In this document: in pieces, positions 56,780-64,000 of the stretch | Layout of the letters: every line of letters starts with the position of its first letter | Numbering within the stretch: the first letter of the stretch is position 1 | DNA from: an uncultured Paracoccaceae bacterium | Lineage (GTDB): Bacteria; Pseudomonadota; Alphaproteobacteria; Rhodobacterales; Rhodobacteraceae | NCBI GenBank assembly: GCA_947496605.1 | Contig: CANMDF010000004.1 | Location: 1-64,000 of the forward strand | Direction of reading: 5' to 3' | Length of the DNA: 64,000 bases | Made by a program: the position numbers and the translations under genes | Notes under the pieces: generated by a model | The model's input: only the letters and a program-made list of their open reading frames with translations | What the model was told of the DNA's origin: nothing | Database searches by the model: none

Positions 56780-57103
56780 CTACGTCCAGCCGGCCCGCAC
56801 GTCATCGTCCCAGCCCAAGGTCCAGCGCGTCCCGTCTGTGATGACTGGACGGGCCATCAATGCGGGTTGATCGGCCAGTTGGTCCTCGGCCTCGGATTCG
56901 CGCATCCATGCGTTGAGGTTGCGGTAAGTTTGGGATTTTTTGTCGACCAAATTGTCGCCAAACTCTGCCAGTAACGGCGCCCATTCCTCGGCTGATAAAC
57001 GGTCTGCGCGCACATCGCGGAAGGTCACATCTTGGCCTGCTTCGGCCAGTGCTTTGCGGGCTTTGTTGCAGTCAGAACAGGTGGGAAGGCCGTAGAGGAT
57101 CAT
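56780..57103 (-). CDS. ArsC/Spx-family thioredoxin-fold protein (copy 2)
   Basis: 107 residues, YGLPTCSDCNKARKALAEAG with a CxxC active site and LMARPVITDG near the C-terminus, clearly related to the copy at 54885-55214. The SQTYRNLNAWMRESEAEDQ middle helix differs from copy 1, so they are diverged paralogues rather than a recent duplication. Role unknown; redox regulation or a stress reductase are the family options. Confidence 0.88.
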   Translation of the reverse strand: MILYGLPTCSDCNKARKALAEAGQDVTFRDVRADRLSAEEWAPLLAEFGDNLVDKKSQTYRNLNAWMRESEAEDQLADQPALMARPVITDGTRWTLGWDDDVRAGWT

Positions 57104-57255
57104 GGGGGCGTGTCCGTTTTGAGGGCTGATATCGGCGCAGCCTAGTGCAGGCGGGCGGTCCGCGCAACGTGCGGTGGGGGGATGCGCGGGGCTGTTGTGA
57201 AATCTGCCCGCACAAGGTTAAGGGCCAAGCAAACAGGGGGTTTGGGACGGTATGC

Positions 57256-57300
57256 ATTGCGTACACATGCTGTACAGATTGCGTATGTACAGATGTACGC
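57256..57300. promoter_or_regulatory. Repeat-rich region upstream of the RAYT gene
   Basis: ATTGCGTA occurs at 57256-57263 and 57278-57285 (22-base spacing). GCGTACA (57259-57265) and TGTACGC (57294-57300) form an inverted pair, and TGTACA recurs at 57271 and 57286. The dense symmetry, 74-118 bases before the transposase ATG, suggests an operator or a transposase-binding end. It differs in sequence from the REP palindromes. Confidence 0.5.
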
Positions 57301-57373
57301 GGATGGCGGGGTTTACGGGTCGTGCGGTGCAAATGTTGACGCGCTGTTAACCAACACCGTGGATGGTGCGGGC

Positions 57374-57895
57374 ATGTCCAAATACCGCCGCCCCAAGCGC
57401 CCCGGCGCGTCCGTGTTCTTTACGGTGAATTTAGCCGACCGGTCGTCGAGAGTGTTGGTGCAGCAGATTGATATCTTGCGCGATGCGGTCAGGCAGACGC
57501 GGGTCGCGCGGCCATTTCGGATCGATGCGTGGGTTGTGTTGCCGGATCATATGCATTGCGTGTGGACATTGCCCGAGGGGGATGCGGATTATTCGGGCCG
57601 TATGGGTGAAATCAAAGGCCGATTTACACGCATGATCCGTAGGTCGGGGCCCGCCCTGACTCCGCCCGTGAAAAACAGACACGGTGTTGTGGGTGGCAGG
57701 ACAAGAGTCGGGGCAGGCCCCGACCTACGTGCCGAAGCGCCGATTTGGCAGAAACGGTTTTGGGAGCACCACATTCGGGATGATCGCGATTACGCGGCGC
57801 ATGTGAATTATTGTTGGATCAACCCGGTGAAACATGGGTTGGTGGCAGATGTGCGCGATTGGCCGTATTCGTCGTGGCATCGGGATAACCCGTAG
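57374..57895 (+). CDS. REP-associated tyrosine transposase (RAYT) with REPs inside its frame
   Basis: From the ATG at 57374, 173 residues. RIDAWVVLPDHMHCVWTLP contains the HUH-type metal site (His59, His61) and YCWINPVKHGLVADVRDWPYSS the conserved C-terminal block with catalytic-Tyr candidate Tyr146. RAYTs are single-copy domesticated relatives of IS200/IS605 transposases that mobilise REP palindromes. Residues 89-119, between KGRFTRMI and APIWQKRFWEH, are encoded by an inverted REP pair (57638-57660 and 57707-57729) and look like a lengthened variable loop. The stop TAG (57893-57895) lies in a third REP. The frame open upstream to 57182 is non-native. Confidence 0.92.
   Translation: MSKYRRPKRPGASVFFTVNLADRSSRVLVQQIDILRDAVRQTRVARPFRIDAWVVLPDHMHCVWTLPEGDADYSGRMGEIKGRFTRMIRRSGPALTPPVKNRHGVVGGRTRVGAGPDLRAEAPIWQKRFWEHHIRDDRDYAAHVNYCWINPVKHGLVADVRDWPYSSWHRDNP
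57638..57660 (+). repeat. REP palindrome 1 (inside RAYT coding sequence)
   Basis: CGTAGGTCGGGG followed by CCCGCCCTGAC, in plus orientation. It differs from the reverse complement of REP 2/REP 4 at two positions. It encodes residues 89-96 (RRSGPALT) of the transposase. Confidence 0.85.
57707..57729 (-). repeat. REP palindrome 2 (inside RAYT coding sequence)
   Basis: On the minus strand CGTAGGTCGGGG then CCTGCCCCGAC; identical over 23 bases to REP 4 (57948-57970). Inverted relative to REP 1, giving a 92-base BIME-like unit. Encodes residues 112-119 plus the adjoining base positions (VGAGPDLR). Confidence 0.92.
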
Positions 57896-57913
57896 GGCGG
57901 GGGCTCCCCCGCC
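57891..57913 (+). repeat. REP palindrome 3 (overlaps RAYT stop codon)
   Basis: CGTAGGGCGGGGG then CTCCCCCGCC. The same GTAGG head and G-run/C-run stem as the other copies but with a longer stem. The TAG of its GTAGG head is the transposase stop codon. Confidence 0.88.
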
Positions 57914-57947
57914 AATCCGGTGGGTGATGTGAGGTGTTGGGGGGTGT

Positions 57948-57970
57948 GTCGGGGCAGGCCCCGACCTACG
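57948..57970 (-). repeat. REP palindrome 4 (between RAYT and reverse transcriptase)
   Basis: Identical to REP 2 and inverted relative to REP 3, forming a second pair spanning 80 bases. It begins 12 bases beyond the end of the reverse-transcriptase gene and may act as its 3' hairpin. Confidence 0.93.
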
Positions 57971-57982
57971 GCTTGCTGTTGC

Positions 57983-59494
57983 TTAAAAACTCGGACTGTC
58001 TTTCCAAAAATCATCAATTTCGGCCTCTGGAATTTCAGGCTTCGCTGCTTCGACCAGCGTATGATCGACAACCGAAAAATTCGTGAGCTTTTCCTTTATT
58101 CCTGTGTCGGATATCCAGTCAAAATTCCAGACACCCGCAGCTTGTTCAGTCGCGGCCAAGCAAAGTGCCTCTGTGGTATCAAATTGTATCTTGGAAGGCA
58201 GGGCCATCCGTTGCAGCCAAATATCCAGATATCCACTATTCGGAATACGGCGGGACTTTGCCAATAAGCGTTCAAACAATTCGTTGCTCTCATCATCAGG
58301 CAAATGCTCTAGTATCAGGCTTACTGCCCTCGCCACTGCAGGCACTACGTTTGGGGAGATTGCAACGATGTCCATCAAAATGGCGACGAGTACCGTCTTG
58401 TTCTCAAACTTATAGCGTTCTTTGAAAATTTGCGCTTTGAGTTGCTTCAAGAAATTCTTCAGTAGGACTTTGAGAGATCCAGCATTAGGATGATCCAAAG
58501 CAAACTTATGTAGGATCAAGAGTTCTTTTTGTAGAGTCGTTTGAGACGTTATCAAACCCAGAGCCACGATCTTCTCAGACTTTACTGCTGACGAAACGAG
58601 GTTAGTTGACTCAGTCGTTTTGGCAGCTCCCAACCGCATACCAAATTCATGCAATTCCTCAGAGACAACCTTCAGAGCTTCATTGCATGAAGAGTCTGAT
58701 AAACCGAATATCCGGTAGTCATCTCTGTATCTAAGGATGCGTACATCCTTAAATGCAGCTAGTCTTTTGTTAATTTCACGATCACAATATCCAAGTATTA
58801 ACTCTGCCAAAACATGACTTAGAATTGACGCCTGAGGCAATCCGTTAGTCTGACCTTCTCTTGAACAGCGGATTAGTTTGTCTAGACGATTGCCTATTAA
58901 GTTCGGATCATTGCGGTTGTTTCCGTTCTTGATAAAACCCTTGTCGTGGAAAGCCCAAGCAATCGCGTGAGTATAAATCGATGGATAGCAGTTAGACACA
59001 TCGGAGATTGCAACGTGAGAGTATTCGAATGAAAGTTCAAGAGACCGTTGTTCGATCTTGTGCCACCACTGCAAAATCTGCTCTGCGACGTCCGACATCG
59101 GCCCGTTTGACACCACAGGGAGCGAGCAACACTCAACCACTCCACCTGAGAAAAGCGCTAGTCTTTGCTGGATCAGACTCCAATTACTCTCATGAGTGAT
59201 TAGTTGGACCGCCTTGGCATAAATGAGCGGATTGATTAATTCGAAGGGCCGCCATGCGAACTTGCCATCTTTGTTGCTGAGGAATTGGTAATTCACTCCA
59301 GATTCATTCTGCGGTTTCCACGCGTGAATAGCAGAGTGATCTATCTTTTCTGCAACTTCAAAGGCTGCTCCTAGGATAGGCTCAAAGTTGAACCACTCCG
59401 GAAGAGTTAGGTCAAAGTAGGAACTCGATTTCAACATGTGATCTTTGGCCTCAGTCGCACTAAGGTCAAAAAAAGAAACCGAATTAGTTGTCAT
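57983..59494 (-). CDS. Reverse transcriptase, UG/Abi (defence-associated) type
   Basis: 503 residues. RT motifs in order: motif A SDVSNCYPSIY (Asp165), motif B TNGLPQASILSHVLAE (216-231; GLPQA where GxPQG is usual) and motif C RYRDDYRIFG (Asp258, Asp259). A thumb-like segment follows, then a ~200-residue helical C-terminus without motifs. There is no intron maturase or retron X/VTG pattern, which points to the unknown-group/Abi RTs, many of which are anti-phage (DRT) proteins; I cannot assign the subtype. GC is lower than in neighbours (sampled lines 40% and 47% versus 60% in thyX), indicating transfer. The ATG is two bases after the thyX stop, so it is probably translated from the thyX transcript. 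Confidence 0.88.
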   Translation of the reverse strand: MTTNSVSFFDLSATEAKDHMLKSSSYFDLTLPEWFNFEPILGAAFEVAEKIDHSAIHAWKPQNESGVNYQFLSNKDGKFAWRPFELINPLIYAKAVQLITHESNWSLIQQRLALFSGGVVECCSLPVVSNGPMSDVAEQILQWWHKIEQRSLELSFEYSHVAISDVSNCYPSIYTHAIAWAFHDKGFIKNGNNRNDPNLIGNRLDKLIRCSREGQTNGLPQASILSHVLAELILGYCDREINKRLAAFKDVRILRYRDDYRIFGLSDSSCNEALKVVSEELHEFGMRLGAAKTTESTNLVSSAVKSEKIVALGLITSQTTLQKELLILHKFALDHPNAGSLKVLLKNFLKQLKAQIFKERYKFENKTVLVAILMDIVAISPNVVPAVARAVSLILEHLPDDESNELFERLLAKSRRIPNSGYLDIWLQRMALPSKIQFDTTEALCLAATEQAAGVWNFDWISDTGIKEKLTNFSVVDHTLVEAAKPEIPEAEIDDFWKDSPSF

Positions 59495-59496
59495 AC

Positions 59497-60402
59497 CTAC
59501 CCAATAATCCCTTCAAACTCCCGCCATTCGCCTTTGGACATCCCAGAGGTCTCTTGCGTGACCTCTTCACCTTTAAGCATACGTCGCACACAGTCAATCG
59601 CCTTAGACGAGAGCGTGGCACCGCCCATGCGGTAATCCTCAAAAGCGCCGTAGGCGGCGGGTACCCAGTCGGCGACGACTTTGCAGATCTCGTCAGCGTA
59701 GACCCGGATTTCGTATTGCGCGTGGCTGTCCGCCCGCAGTCGCAGGAAGTGGAAGAGGTTGTGCAGGTCTACTTTCCAGTACCATTGCGTATAGATGTTG
59801 GCAGGCAGGTTCATGCGGGCCAGTTCGCGGGCGAGGCCTTGTTGCCCGTCATCCGAGATCATTTCCGCGTAGTGGTCGTAGCAGCGTGCGGCGTCGCCTT
59901 TGAGGTATTCCAGCACGCGGGCGGCTTCTTCGCCGGTCAGTGCTTCGCCCCTGCCCTGATTGTTGATCACCGATTGGGCGGCGAGTTTATCGGGTTCGGG
60001 GATGTAGAATTCGCGGTCGAGGATTGAATAGCGCGCGGAGTATTCGTTCACATTCGCCGTCCGGTGCCGGATCCATTGCCGCGCCACAAAGACGGGCAGT
60101 TTGACGTGGAGTTTGATCTCGCACATCTCAAACGGGGTCGAGTGCCAGTGGCGCATCAGGTAGCGGATCAGCCCTTCGTCGTTTTGCACCGACTTGGTGC
60201 CTTTGCCGTAGGACACCCGTGCGGCCTGACAGATCGCGGCGTCGTCGCCCATATAGTCGATGACCCGGATGAACCCGTGGTCGAGCACGTCGTAGGCTTT
60301 GTAGAGATGCCCTTCCATCCCTTCGGCCACCGCCCGCAGCGTGGGCTTGGGGTTGCTGCGCAGGTCGTCGATTTCGGACTGTTGCTCTGGGGTGATGGGC
60401 AT
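59497..60402 (-). CDS. thyX: FAD-dependent thymidylate synthase
   Basis: 301 residues. The ThyX motif is complete: [14 protein letters not shown] (112-125). ThyX makes dTMP from dUMP using FAD, NADPH and methylene-tetrahydrofolate, replacing ThyA. Other conserved pieces are [12 protein letters not shown] and [15 protein letters not shown]. The GC-rich composition fits the host chromosome. Its stop is two bases from the reverse-transcriptase start, making it the likely promoter-proximal gene of that pair. Confidence 0.97.
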   Translation of the reverse strand: MPITPEQQSEIDDLRSNPKPTLRAVAEGMEGHLYKAYDVLDHGFIRVIDYMGDDAAICQAARVSYGKGTKSVQNDEGLIRYLMRHWHSTPFEMCEIKLHVKLPVFVARQWIRHRTANVNEYSARYSILDREFYIPEPDKLAAQSVINNQGRGEALTGEEAARVLEYLKGDAARCYDHYAEMISDDGQQGLARELARMNLPANIYTQWYWKVDLHNLFHFLRLRADSHAQYEIRVYADEICKVVADWVPAAYGAFEDYRMGGATLSSKAIDCVRRMLKGEEVTQETSGMSKGEWREFEGIIG

Positions 60403-60581
60403 GTGGCGTCTCCGGGTCTATCGGTTGAGTCGCGGTACTATAGAAAATGGGAGCCCATGGTGAAACAAGATATAGTGGTTGCGGGCACGATTATATCAAC
60501 AGATGTGTGTTGACTTCGGTTGGGTGGGCCGTGACTTTGCCCACTTGTGGCGTGTTTGGCGCCGGGATGTTGAGGGAAGAT

Positions 60582-61958
60582 ATGCGTTTTCACGGACTTG
60601 CCTTGGTATTGGCGTTTTGCGGGTCTGTTGCCGTGGCGCAGGACACCGTCGATGTTCCGATTGATCGCGCGGGCAGTGTTGCGGCGCAGGCTTTGATTGC
60701 GGGTGAAACCGCCCTTGCTTTGCAGATCGCCGAGGCGGTTTTGGCCCAGCGCCCTGATGACCGCAATGCGTTGATCGTTGTGGCCGCCGCCGCGCCGCGT
60801 GTGGGTGACCCCGCCAAAGGCCGCGCTGCTGGTACCCGTGCGTGGGCCGTGTCCCAAACCGATGCACAGAAATATGAGGCCGCCCGCCTGACCGCTTTGG
60901 CAGCCGCAAATGAAGAGCGGTTTACCCTGTCTACCTTTTGGCTGCGCCGCGCGTTGACCGTAGTGCCGAATGAGGAACAGCGCCAACAGACTTTGCGCGA
61001 TGCCCGCGTCGTCAGCCAGCGTAATCCATGGTCTACGCAGCTGACGTTTTCGCTGACGCCATCCAGCAATTTGAATGGCGGATCAGAGACGGATGAGTTG
61101 ATTGTCGACGGAGTCGCGACAGGTGGTCGGTTTTCGGAAGATAGTCAAGCCTTGTCCGGGTGGCGGGCCAGTTTGGGTTTTGGGACGACTTACCGCATCC
61201 ATCAGAATGCAAACAGTCGGACCTCAGTCGGACTGCAATACAGCGCCAATCGCGCGAAGGTCACTGACGACACGTCAATTCCGGATGACAGCTTTGACAC
61301 GACGACCGCGACTTTGTCTTTGCGCCATGATCGCGTCGTTGAGATTGGAACATTGACGTTGCGAGGATCGCGATCAAGTTATGATTATCGCGACTATAGT
61401 ACTTTCACTGAGACCTCTGTCGGCGAATCCTATCTGATCGATCGCGCAGGTCTAAGCGGTCAGTTCCCGGTGAATGACCAAGCAAGCCTGTCGTTGTCGT
61501 TTGACCGTGAACGGGTCGATTATTCGATTGAATCGATCAGTGACGTGAACCGCAAAATTCTGAGTACCGGAGCAGGTTACCGTTTCGGCAACGGAGATCA
61601 ACTGCGCACCACGCTGTCTTTTGTCAAAAGCGATAGCGAGACGCTGAACTACAACTCGATCCAGCGCGGGATTGGCTTTGGCTATGGCTGGGCGGATCCG
61701 ATTGGCCCCATTAGCCTATCGGTCGGTGGCAACCTATCGTGGACCGACTATCCCGATTTTCAGCTGGCTTTTGCGAATATCGAAGACGGACGACAGGATC
61801 AGACGATCTCAGTTTTTGCGAACATTGGCTTTCCACAAGCCTCATATGCCGGATTTACCCCCGGTTTGCGCATTGATGCCTCTCGGACAGATAGCAATGT
61901 GAGCAGATACGACCGCAGGACGCTTTCGGCGGGTTTGACGATCACGTCACAGTTCTGA
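60582..61958 (+). CDS. Slam-like (DUF560) outer-membrane protein
   Basis: 458 residues from the ATG at 60582 (AGGGAAG upstream): a signal peptide (LALVLAFCGSVAVAQ), a TPR-like helical N-terminus (~25-150), then NPWSTQLTFSLTPSSNLNGG leading into a beta-barrel of alternating strands that ends with Phe (TLSAGLTITSQF). TPRs plus a C-terminal barrel and the SNLN motif fit the surface lipoprotein assembly modulator family (Slam), which moves TbpB-like lipoproteins to the cell surface. A TbpB-like lipoprotein is encoded at 48982-49596, 11 kb away. A generic outer-membrane barrel is the alternative. Confidence 0.75.
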   Translation: MRFHGLALVLAFCGSVAVAQDTVDVPIDRAGSVAAQALIAGETALALQIAEAVLAQRPDDRNALIVVAAAAPRVGDPAKGRAAGTRAWAVSQTDAQKYEAARLTALAAANEERFTLSTFWLRRALTVVPNEEQRQQTLRDARVVSQRNPWSTQLTFSLTPSSNLNGGSETDELIVDGVATGGRFSEDSQALSGWRASLGFGTTYRIHQNANSRTSVGLQYSANRAKVTDDTSIPDDSFDTTTATLSLRHDRVVEIGTLTLRGSRSSYDYRDYSTFTETSVGESYLIDRAGLSGQFPVNDQASLSLSFDRERVDYSIESISDVNRKILSTGAGYRFGNGDQLRTTLSFVKSDSETLNYNSIQRGIGFGYGWADPIGPISLSVGGNLSWTDYPDFQLAFANIEDGRQDQTISVFANIGFPQASYAGFTPGLRIDASRTDSNVSRYDRRTLSAGLTITSQF

Positions 61959-61997
61959 TCGGCAGCGCCGGTGAACAACCGTTTTCCTGAGGAAAAA

Positions 61998-62072
61998 TGG
62001 TGCTGTGAGGGAGGATTGAACTCCCGACCTCACCCTTACCAAGGGTGTGCTCTACCACTGAGCTACCACAGC
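61998..62072 (-). tRNA. tRNA-Thr (anticodon GGT)
   Basis: Seventy-five bases including an encoded CCA. Acceptor GCTGTGG pairs with TCACAGC (one G-T). The D arm is GCTC/GAGC, the anticodon stem CACCC/GGGTG closes the seven-base loop TTGGTAA with anticodon GGT, and the T arm GGGAG/CTCCC holds TTCAATC. Decodes ACC/ACT. No repeat of its 3' end was seen, so there is no evidence of an integration site. Confidence 0.97.
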
Positions 62073-62160
62073 ATCCGGTGATGCGGGGAATTAGACGCAA
62101 TCGCCCTTTGGCGCAAGCCCTCTCTGGACGGTTTTTGCCTCTATTGATATGACCGCAGCC

Positions 62161-62313
62161 ATGAGCGACAAAGACACCAAGAACAAATCAGCTAAGACCG
62201 CCGAAACCCGTGAAGACCGGTTGAAGGCGGCGTTGAAGGCCAATATGGCCAAACGCAAGGCGCAGGCGCGTGCACGCAGCAGTGCTCCTCAACAAAAAGA
62301 AGAGAAAGAGTAG
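62161..62313 (+). CDS. Small basic/charged protein upstream of murA
   Basis: 50 residues: a Lys/Thr/Ser-rich head MSDKDTKNKSAKTAETRED, then the basic helix RLKAALKANMAKRKAQARARSS and an acidic tail. An in-frame ATG at 62149 would add four residues. The stop is six bases before murA, suggesting coupled expression. I recall similar short proteins before murA in Rhodobacterales. Too small for a firm function. Confidence 0.75.
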   Translation: MSDKDTKNKSAKTAETREDRLKAALKANMAKRKAQARARSSAPQQKEEKE

Positions 62314-62319
62314 GCAGGT

Positions 62320-63585
62320 ATGGATTCAATATTAGTCACCGGGGGCACCCCGCTGAACGGTCAGATCGCGATTGCGGGTGCAAAGAACGCGGCCCTGACA
62401 TTGATGCCCGCGACGCTGTTGTCAGAAGAGCCTTTGACGCTGACCAATGCCCCACGCCTGTCGGATATCAAAACCATGACAGCGTTGTTGCAGTCGCTGG
62501 GTGTTGAAGTGACCTCAATGCAGGATGGCAAGGTGCAGGTGCTCTCTAGCCATGCGATGACATCGACCACCGCCGATTATGAGATTGTGCGCAAGATGCG
62601 TGCCTCGAACCTTGTTCTTGGCCCCCTGCTTGCCCGTCATCATCAGGCGGTTGTGTCACTGCCCGGTGGTTGTGCCATTGGTGCCCGCCCCATGGATATT
62701 CATGTCACAGCGCTTGAGGCGATGGGAGCTGAGATTGAGTTGAAAGATGGCTACCTGCACGCCAAAGCCCCCGGCGGCCTGAAGGGCGCGAAAGTGCCGC
62801 TGCGCTTTGCCTCCGTTGGTGCGACCGAGAATGTGCTGATGGCCGCGACTTTGGCCAAAGGCACCACCGTGATCGAGAACGCAGCGCGCGAGCCTGAGAT
62901 TGTTGATCTGGCCAAATGTTTGCGCAGCATGGGAGCCCAAATTGAGGGAGAAGGTACCGCCACAATCACTATTCAAGGCGTTGATCGTCTGGGTGCAGCC
63001 ACCCATCCGGTTGTGACCGACCGTATTGAACTTGGCACCTATATGCTGGCCCCGGTCTTTGCGGGTGGTGAAGTTGAATGTCTGGGCGGTCGTCTTGATC
63101 TGGTGGGGTCCTTTGTTGAAAAGCTGGATGCCGCTGGCGTGGACGTGACCGAGACCAAGGATGGTTTGAAGGTCAAACGCCGCACCGACCGCGCAAAGGC
63201 CGTTGATGTCACCACCGAAGTGTTCCCCGGTTTCCCAACCGATTTGCAGGCGCAAATGATGGCGATGCTGTGTACTGCTGATGGCACATCAGTGCTGGAG
63301 GAAAAGATTTTCGAGAACCGTTTTATGCATGCTCCGGAACTGATCCGCATGGGTGCGGATATAGAGGTACAGGGCGGCATGGCCACTGTGCGCGGTGTTG
63401 AGCGCCTGAAAGGTGCGCCTGTGATGGCAACCGATTTGCGTGCATCCGTGTCCTTGATCCTTGCGGGTTTGGCCGCTGAAGGCGAAACCAAGGTCAGCCG
63501 CATATACCACCTTGATCGCGGATACGAGCATATTGAAGAGAAGCTGAGCGGCGTTGGCGCCAAGATTGAACGGATTTCCGAATGA
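62320..63585 (+). CDS. murA: UDP-N-acetylglucosamine 1-carboxyvinyltransferase
   Basis: MurA transfers enolpyruvate from PEP to UDP-GlcNAc, the first committed peptidoglycan step. 421 residues with Lys22 ([11 protein letters not shown]), active-site Cys118 in [11 protein letters not shown] (the fosfomycin-sensitive form) and [19 protein letters not shown] near the C-terminus. The stop overlaps the DUF2948 gene in ATGA. Confidence 0.97.
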   Translation: MDSILVTGGTPLNGQIAIAGAKNAALTLMPATLLSEEPLTLTNAPRLSDIKTMTALLQSLGVEVTSMQDGKVQVLSSHAMTSTTADYEIVRKMRASNLVLGPLLARHHQAVVSLPGGCAIGARPMDIHVTALEAMGAEIELKDGYLHAKAPGGLKGAKVPLRFASVGATENVLMAATLAKGTTVIENAAREPEIVDLAKCLRSMGAQIEGEGTATITIQGVDRLGAATHPVVTDRIELGTYMLAPVFAGGEVECLGGRLDLVGSFVEKLDAAGVDVTETKDGLKVKRRTDRAKAVDVTTEVFPGFPTDLQAQMMAMLCTADGTSVLEEKIFENRFMHAPELIRMGADIEVQGGMATVRGVERLKGAPVMATDLRASVSLILAGLAAEGETKVSRIYHLDRGYEHIEEKLSGVGAKIERISE

Positions 63586-64000
63586 CCCAAGACGCAAGCT
63601 TTGAAGACGGGCGCGAGGCGCCGTTGCGCCTGAAGGCTTTGGATGCCGAGGATTTGTCGGTGATGGCGGCCCTTGTGCAGGACGCTGTTTTTCCAGCCGC
63701 AGAGATGCGGTGGGATCGTAAGACGCGCCGTTTCGCGATTTTGCTGAACCGCTTTCGCTGGGAAGACGCGCCCAACGCGAAGGCCCGCAAGCGCAGCTAT
63801 GAGCGTGTGCAAGCGGTTCTGGCGGTCGAGGATGTCATGCGCGTGCAAAGTCAGGGCGTCGATAAGTCTGACCCCGATATGGTGTTTTCCCTTCTCGCGA
63901 TGGCGTTTGTGCCCGGTGAGGATGGCGGCGGACGGGTTGAGCTGACCCTGGCAGGTGACGGTGTGATCGCGCTGGATGTCGAAGCGCTTGAGGTGATTTT
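63582..64000 (+). CDS. DUF2948 family protein (3' partial)
   Basis: Starts at the ATG in the ATGA overlap with murA and runs to the window edge (about 139 residues visible). [33 protein letters not shown] and [13 protein letters not shown] match DUF2948, an alphaproteobacterial family of unknown function that usually follows murA. No stop within the window. Confidence 0.9.
   Translation, partial: MTQDASFEDGREAPLRLKALDAEDLSVMAALVQDAVFPAAEMRWDRKTRRFAILLNRFRWEDAPNAKARKRSYERVQAVLAVEDVMRVQSQGVDKSDPDMVFSLLAMAFVPGEDGGGRVELTLAGDGVIALDVEALEVI

Noticed and set aside
57182-57373. N-terminal extension of the RAYT to 57182
   Set aside because: Runs through a repeat-rich upstream region and lacks family similarity; MSKYRRPKRPG at 57374 is the normal RAYT start.
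57983-59494. Group II intron or retron identity for the reverse transcriptase
   Set aside because: No maturase or HNH domain, no intron ends, no retron VTG motif or evident msr/msd beside the gene.
61998-62072. tRNA-Thr as attachment site for the RT/RAYT region
   Set aside because: No duplicated 3' tRNA segment, no integrase, and thyX plus the Slam-like gene lie between.

Overview
The window looks like a chromosomal segment of a marine Rhodobacterales (Roseobacter-group) alphaproteobacterium. The evidence is the gene families (HflKC, DUF2842, DUF2948, a 2Fe-2S ferredoxin close to Rhodobacter FdVI, class I PHA metabolism with PhaR and phasin, TAXI-type TRAP transport), moderately high GC, and two copies of a GATGCCTCCGGCGG intergenic motif that I associate with roseobacters. 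Genes are packed tightly, with many ATGA-type overlaps and several convergent pairs that share a stop tetranucleotide. No stretch over 300 bases lacks a gene, and no prophage or CRISPR array was seen.

Layout. 1-13 kb: the 3' part of a large Glu/Ala/Pro-rich membrane protein that begins in a hexanucleotide microsatellite, a CPA2 antiporter, divergent cobT/cobS, an FG-GAP protein with a ferredoxin, a TAXI TRAP transporter, a GFA-family protein, a DegP-type protease, and a three-TM protein with a Popeye/cNMP-binding-like domain. 13-29 kb: hflC/hflK, gor, rpiA, GST-sdaA, an EamA exporter facing thiamine pyrophosphokinase, a very acidic protein, purA, secG, pyrG and a MipA-like outer-membrane protein. 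29-39 kb: rlmJ-terB-PhnD-like genes, then a polar amino-acid ABC transporter with glutamine-synthetase-like, glutamine amidotransferase and FAD oxidase genes. Together these resemble an import-plus-gamma-glutamylation route for a polyamine or other amine. 39-48.6 kb: the PHA locus (phaR, phaP, phaC, phaZ) with three CTGC-N3/4-GCAG palindromes, followed by three alpha/beta-hydrolases (one with two of three catalytic residues lost), a GPH-type MFS carrier, an ArsR-SRPBCC fusion and a MAPEG protein.

48.6-57 kb: a transferrin-binding-protein-like lipoprotein, thrS, a complete bufferin-type RiPP operon (DUF2282 precursor, MNIO DUF692 enzyme, DUF2063 partner, DoxX) with a perfect hairpin between precursor and enzyme genes, two Spx/ArsC-like proteins and a cold-shock protein. 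57-60.4 kb is the accessory region. It holds a REP-associated tyrosine transposase (RAYT) whose reading frame contains an inverted pair of REP palindromes and whose stop codon lies in a third. It also holds a low-GC reverse transcriptase of the UG/Abi (defence-associated) type, placed 2 nt after thyX and ending 12 nt from a fourth REP. 60.4-64 kb: a Slam-like outer-membrane protein (possible exporter for the TbpB-like lipoprotein), tRNA-Thr(GGT), a small basic protein, murA and the start of a DUF2948 gene.

The most unusual items are the RAYT/REP arrangement, the thyX-linked reverse transcriptase, the bufferin operon with its hairpin, the degenerate hydrolase at 43.5-44.2 kb and the Popeye-like protein.
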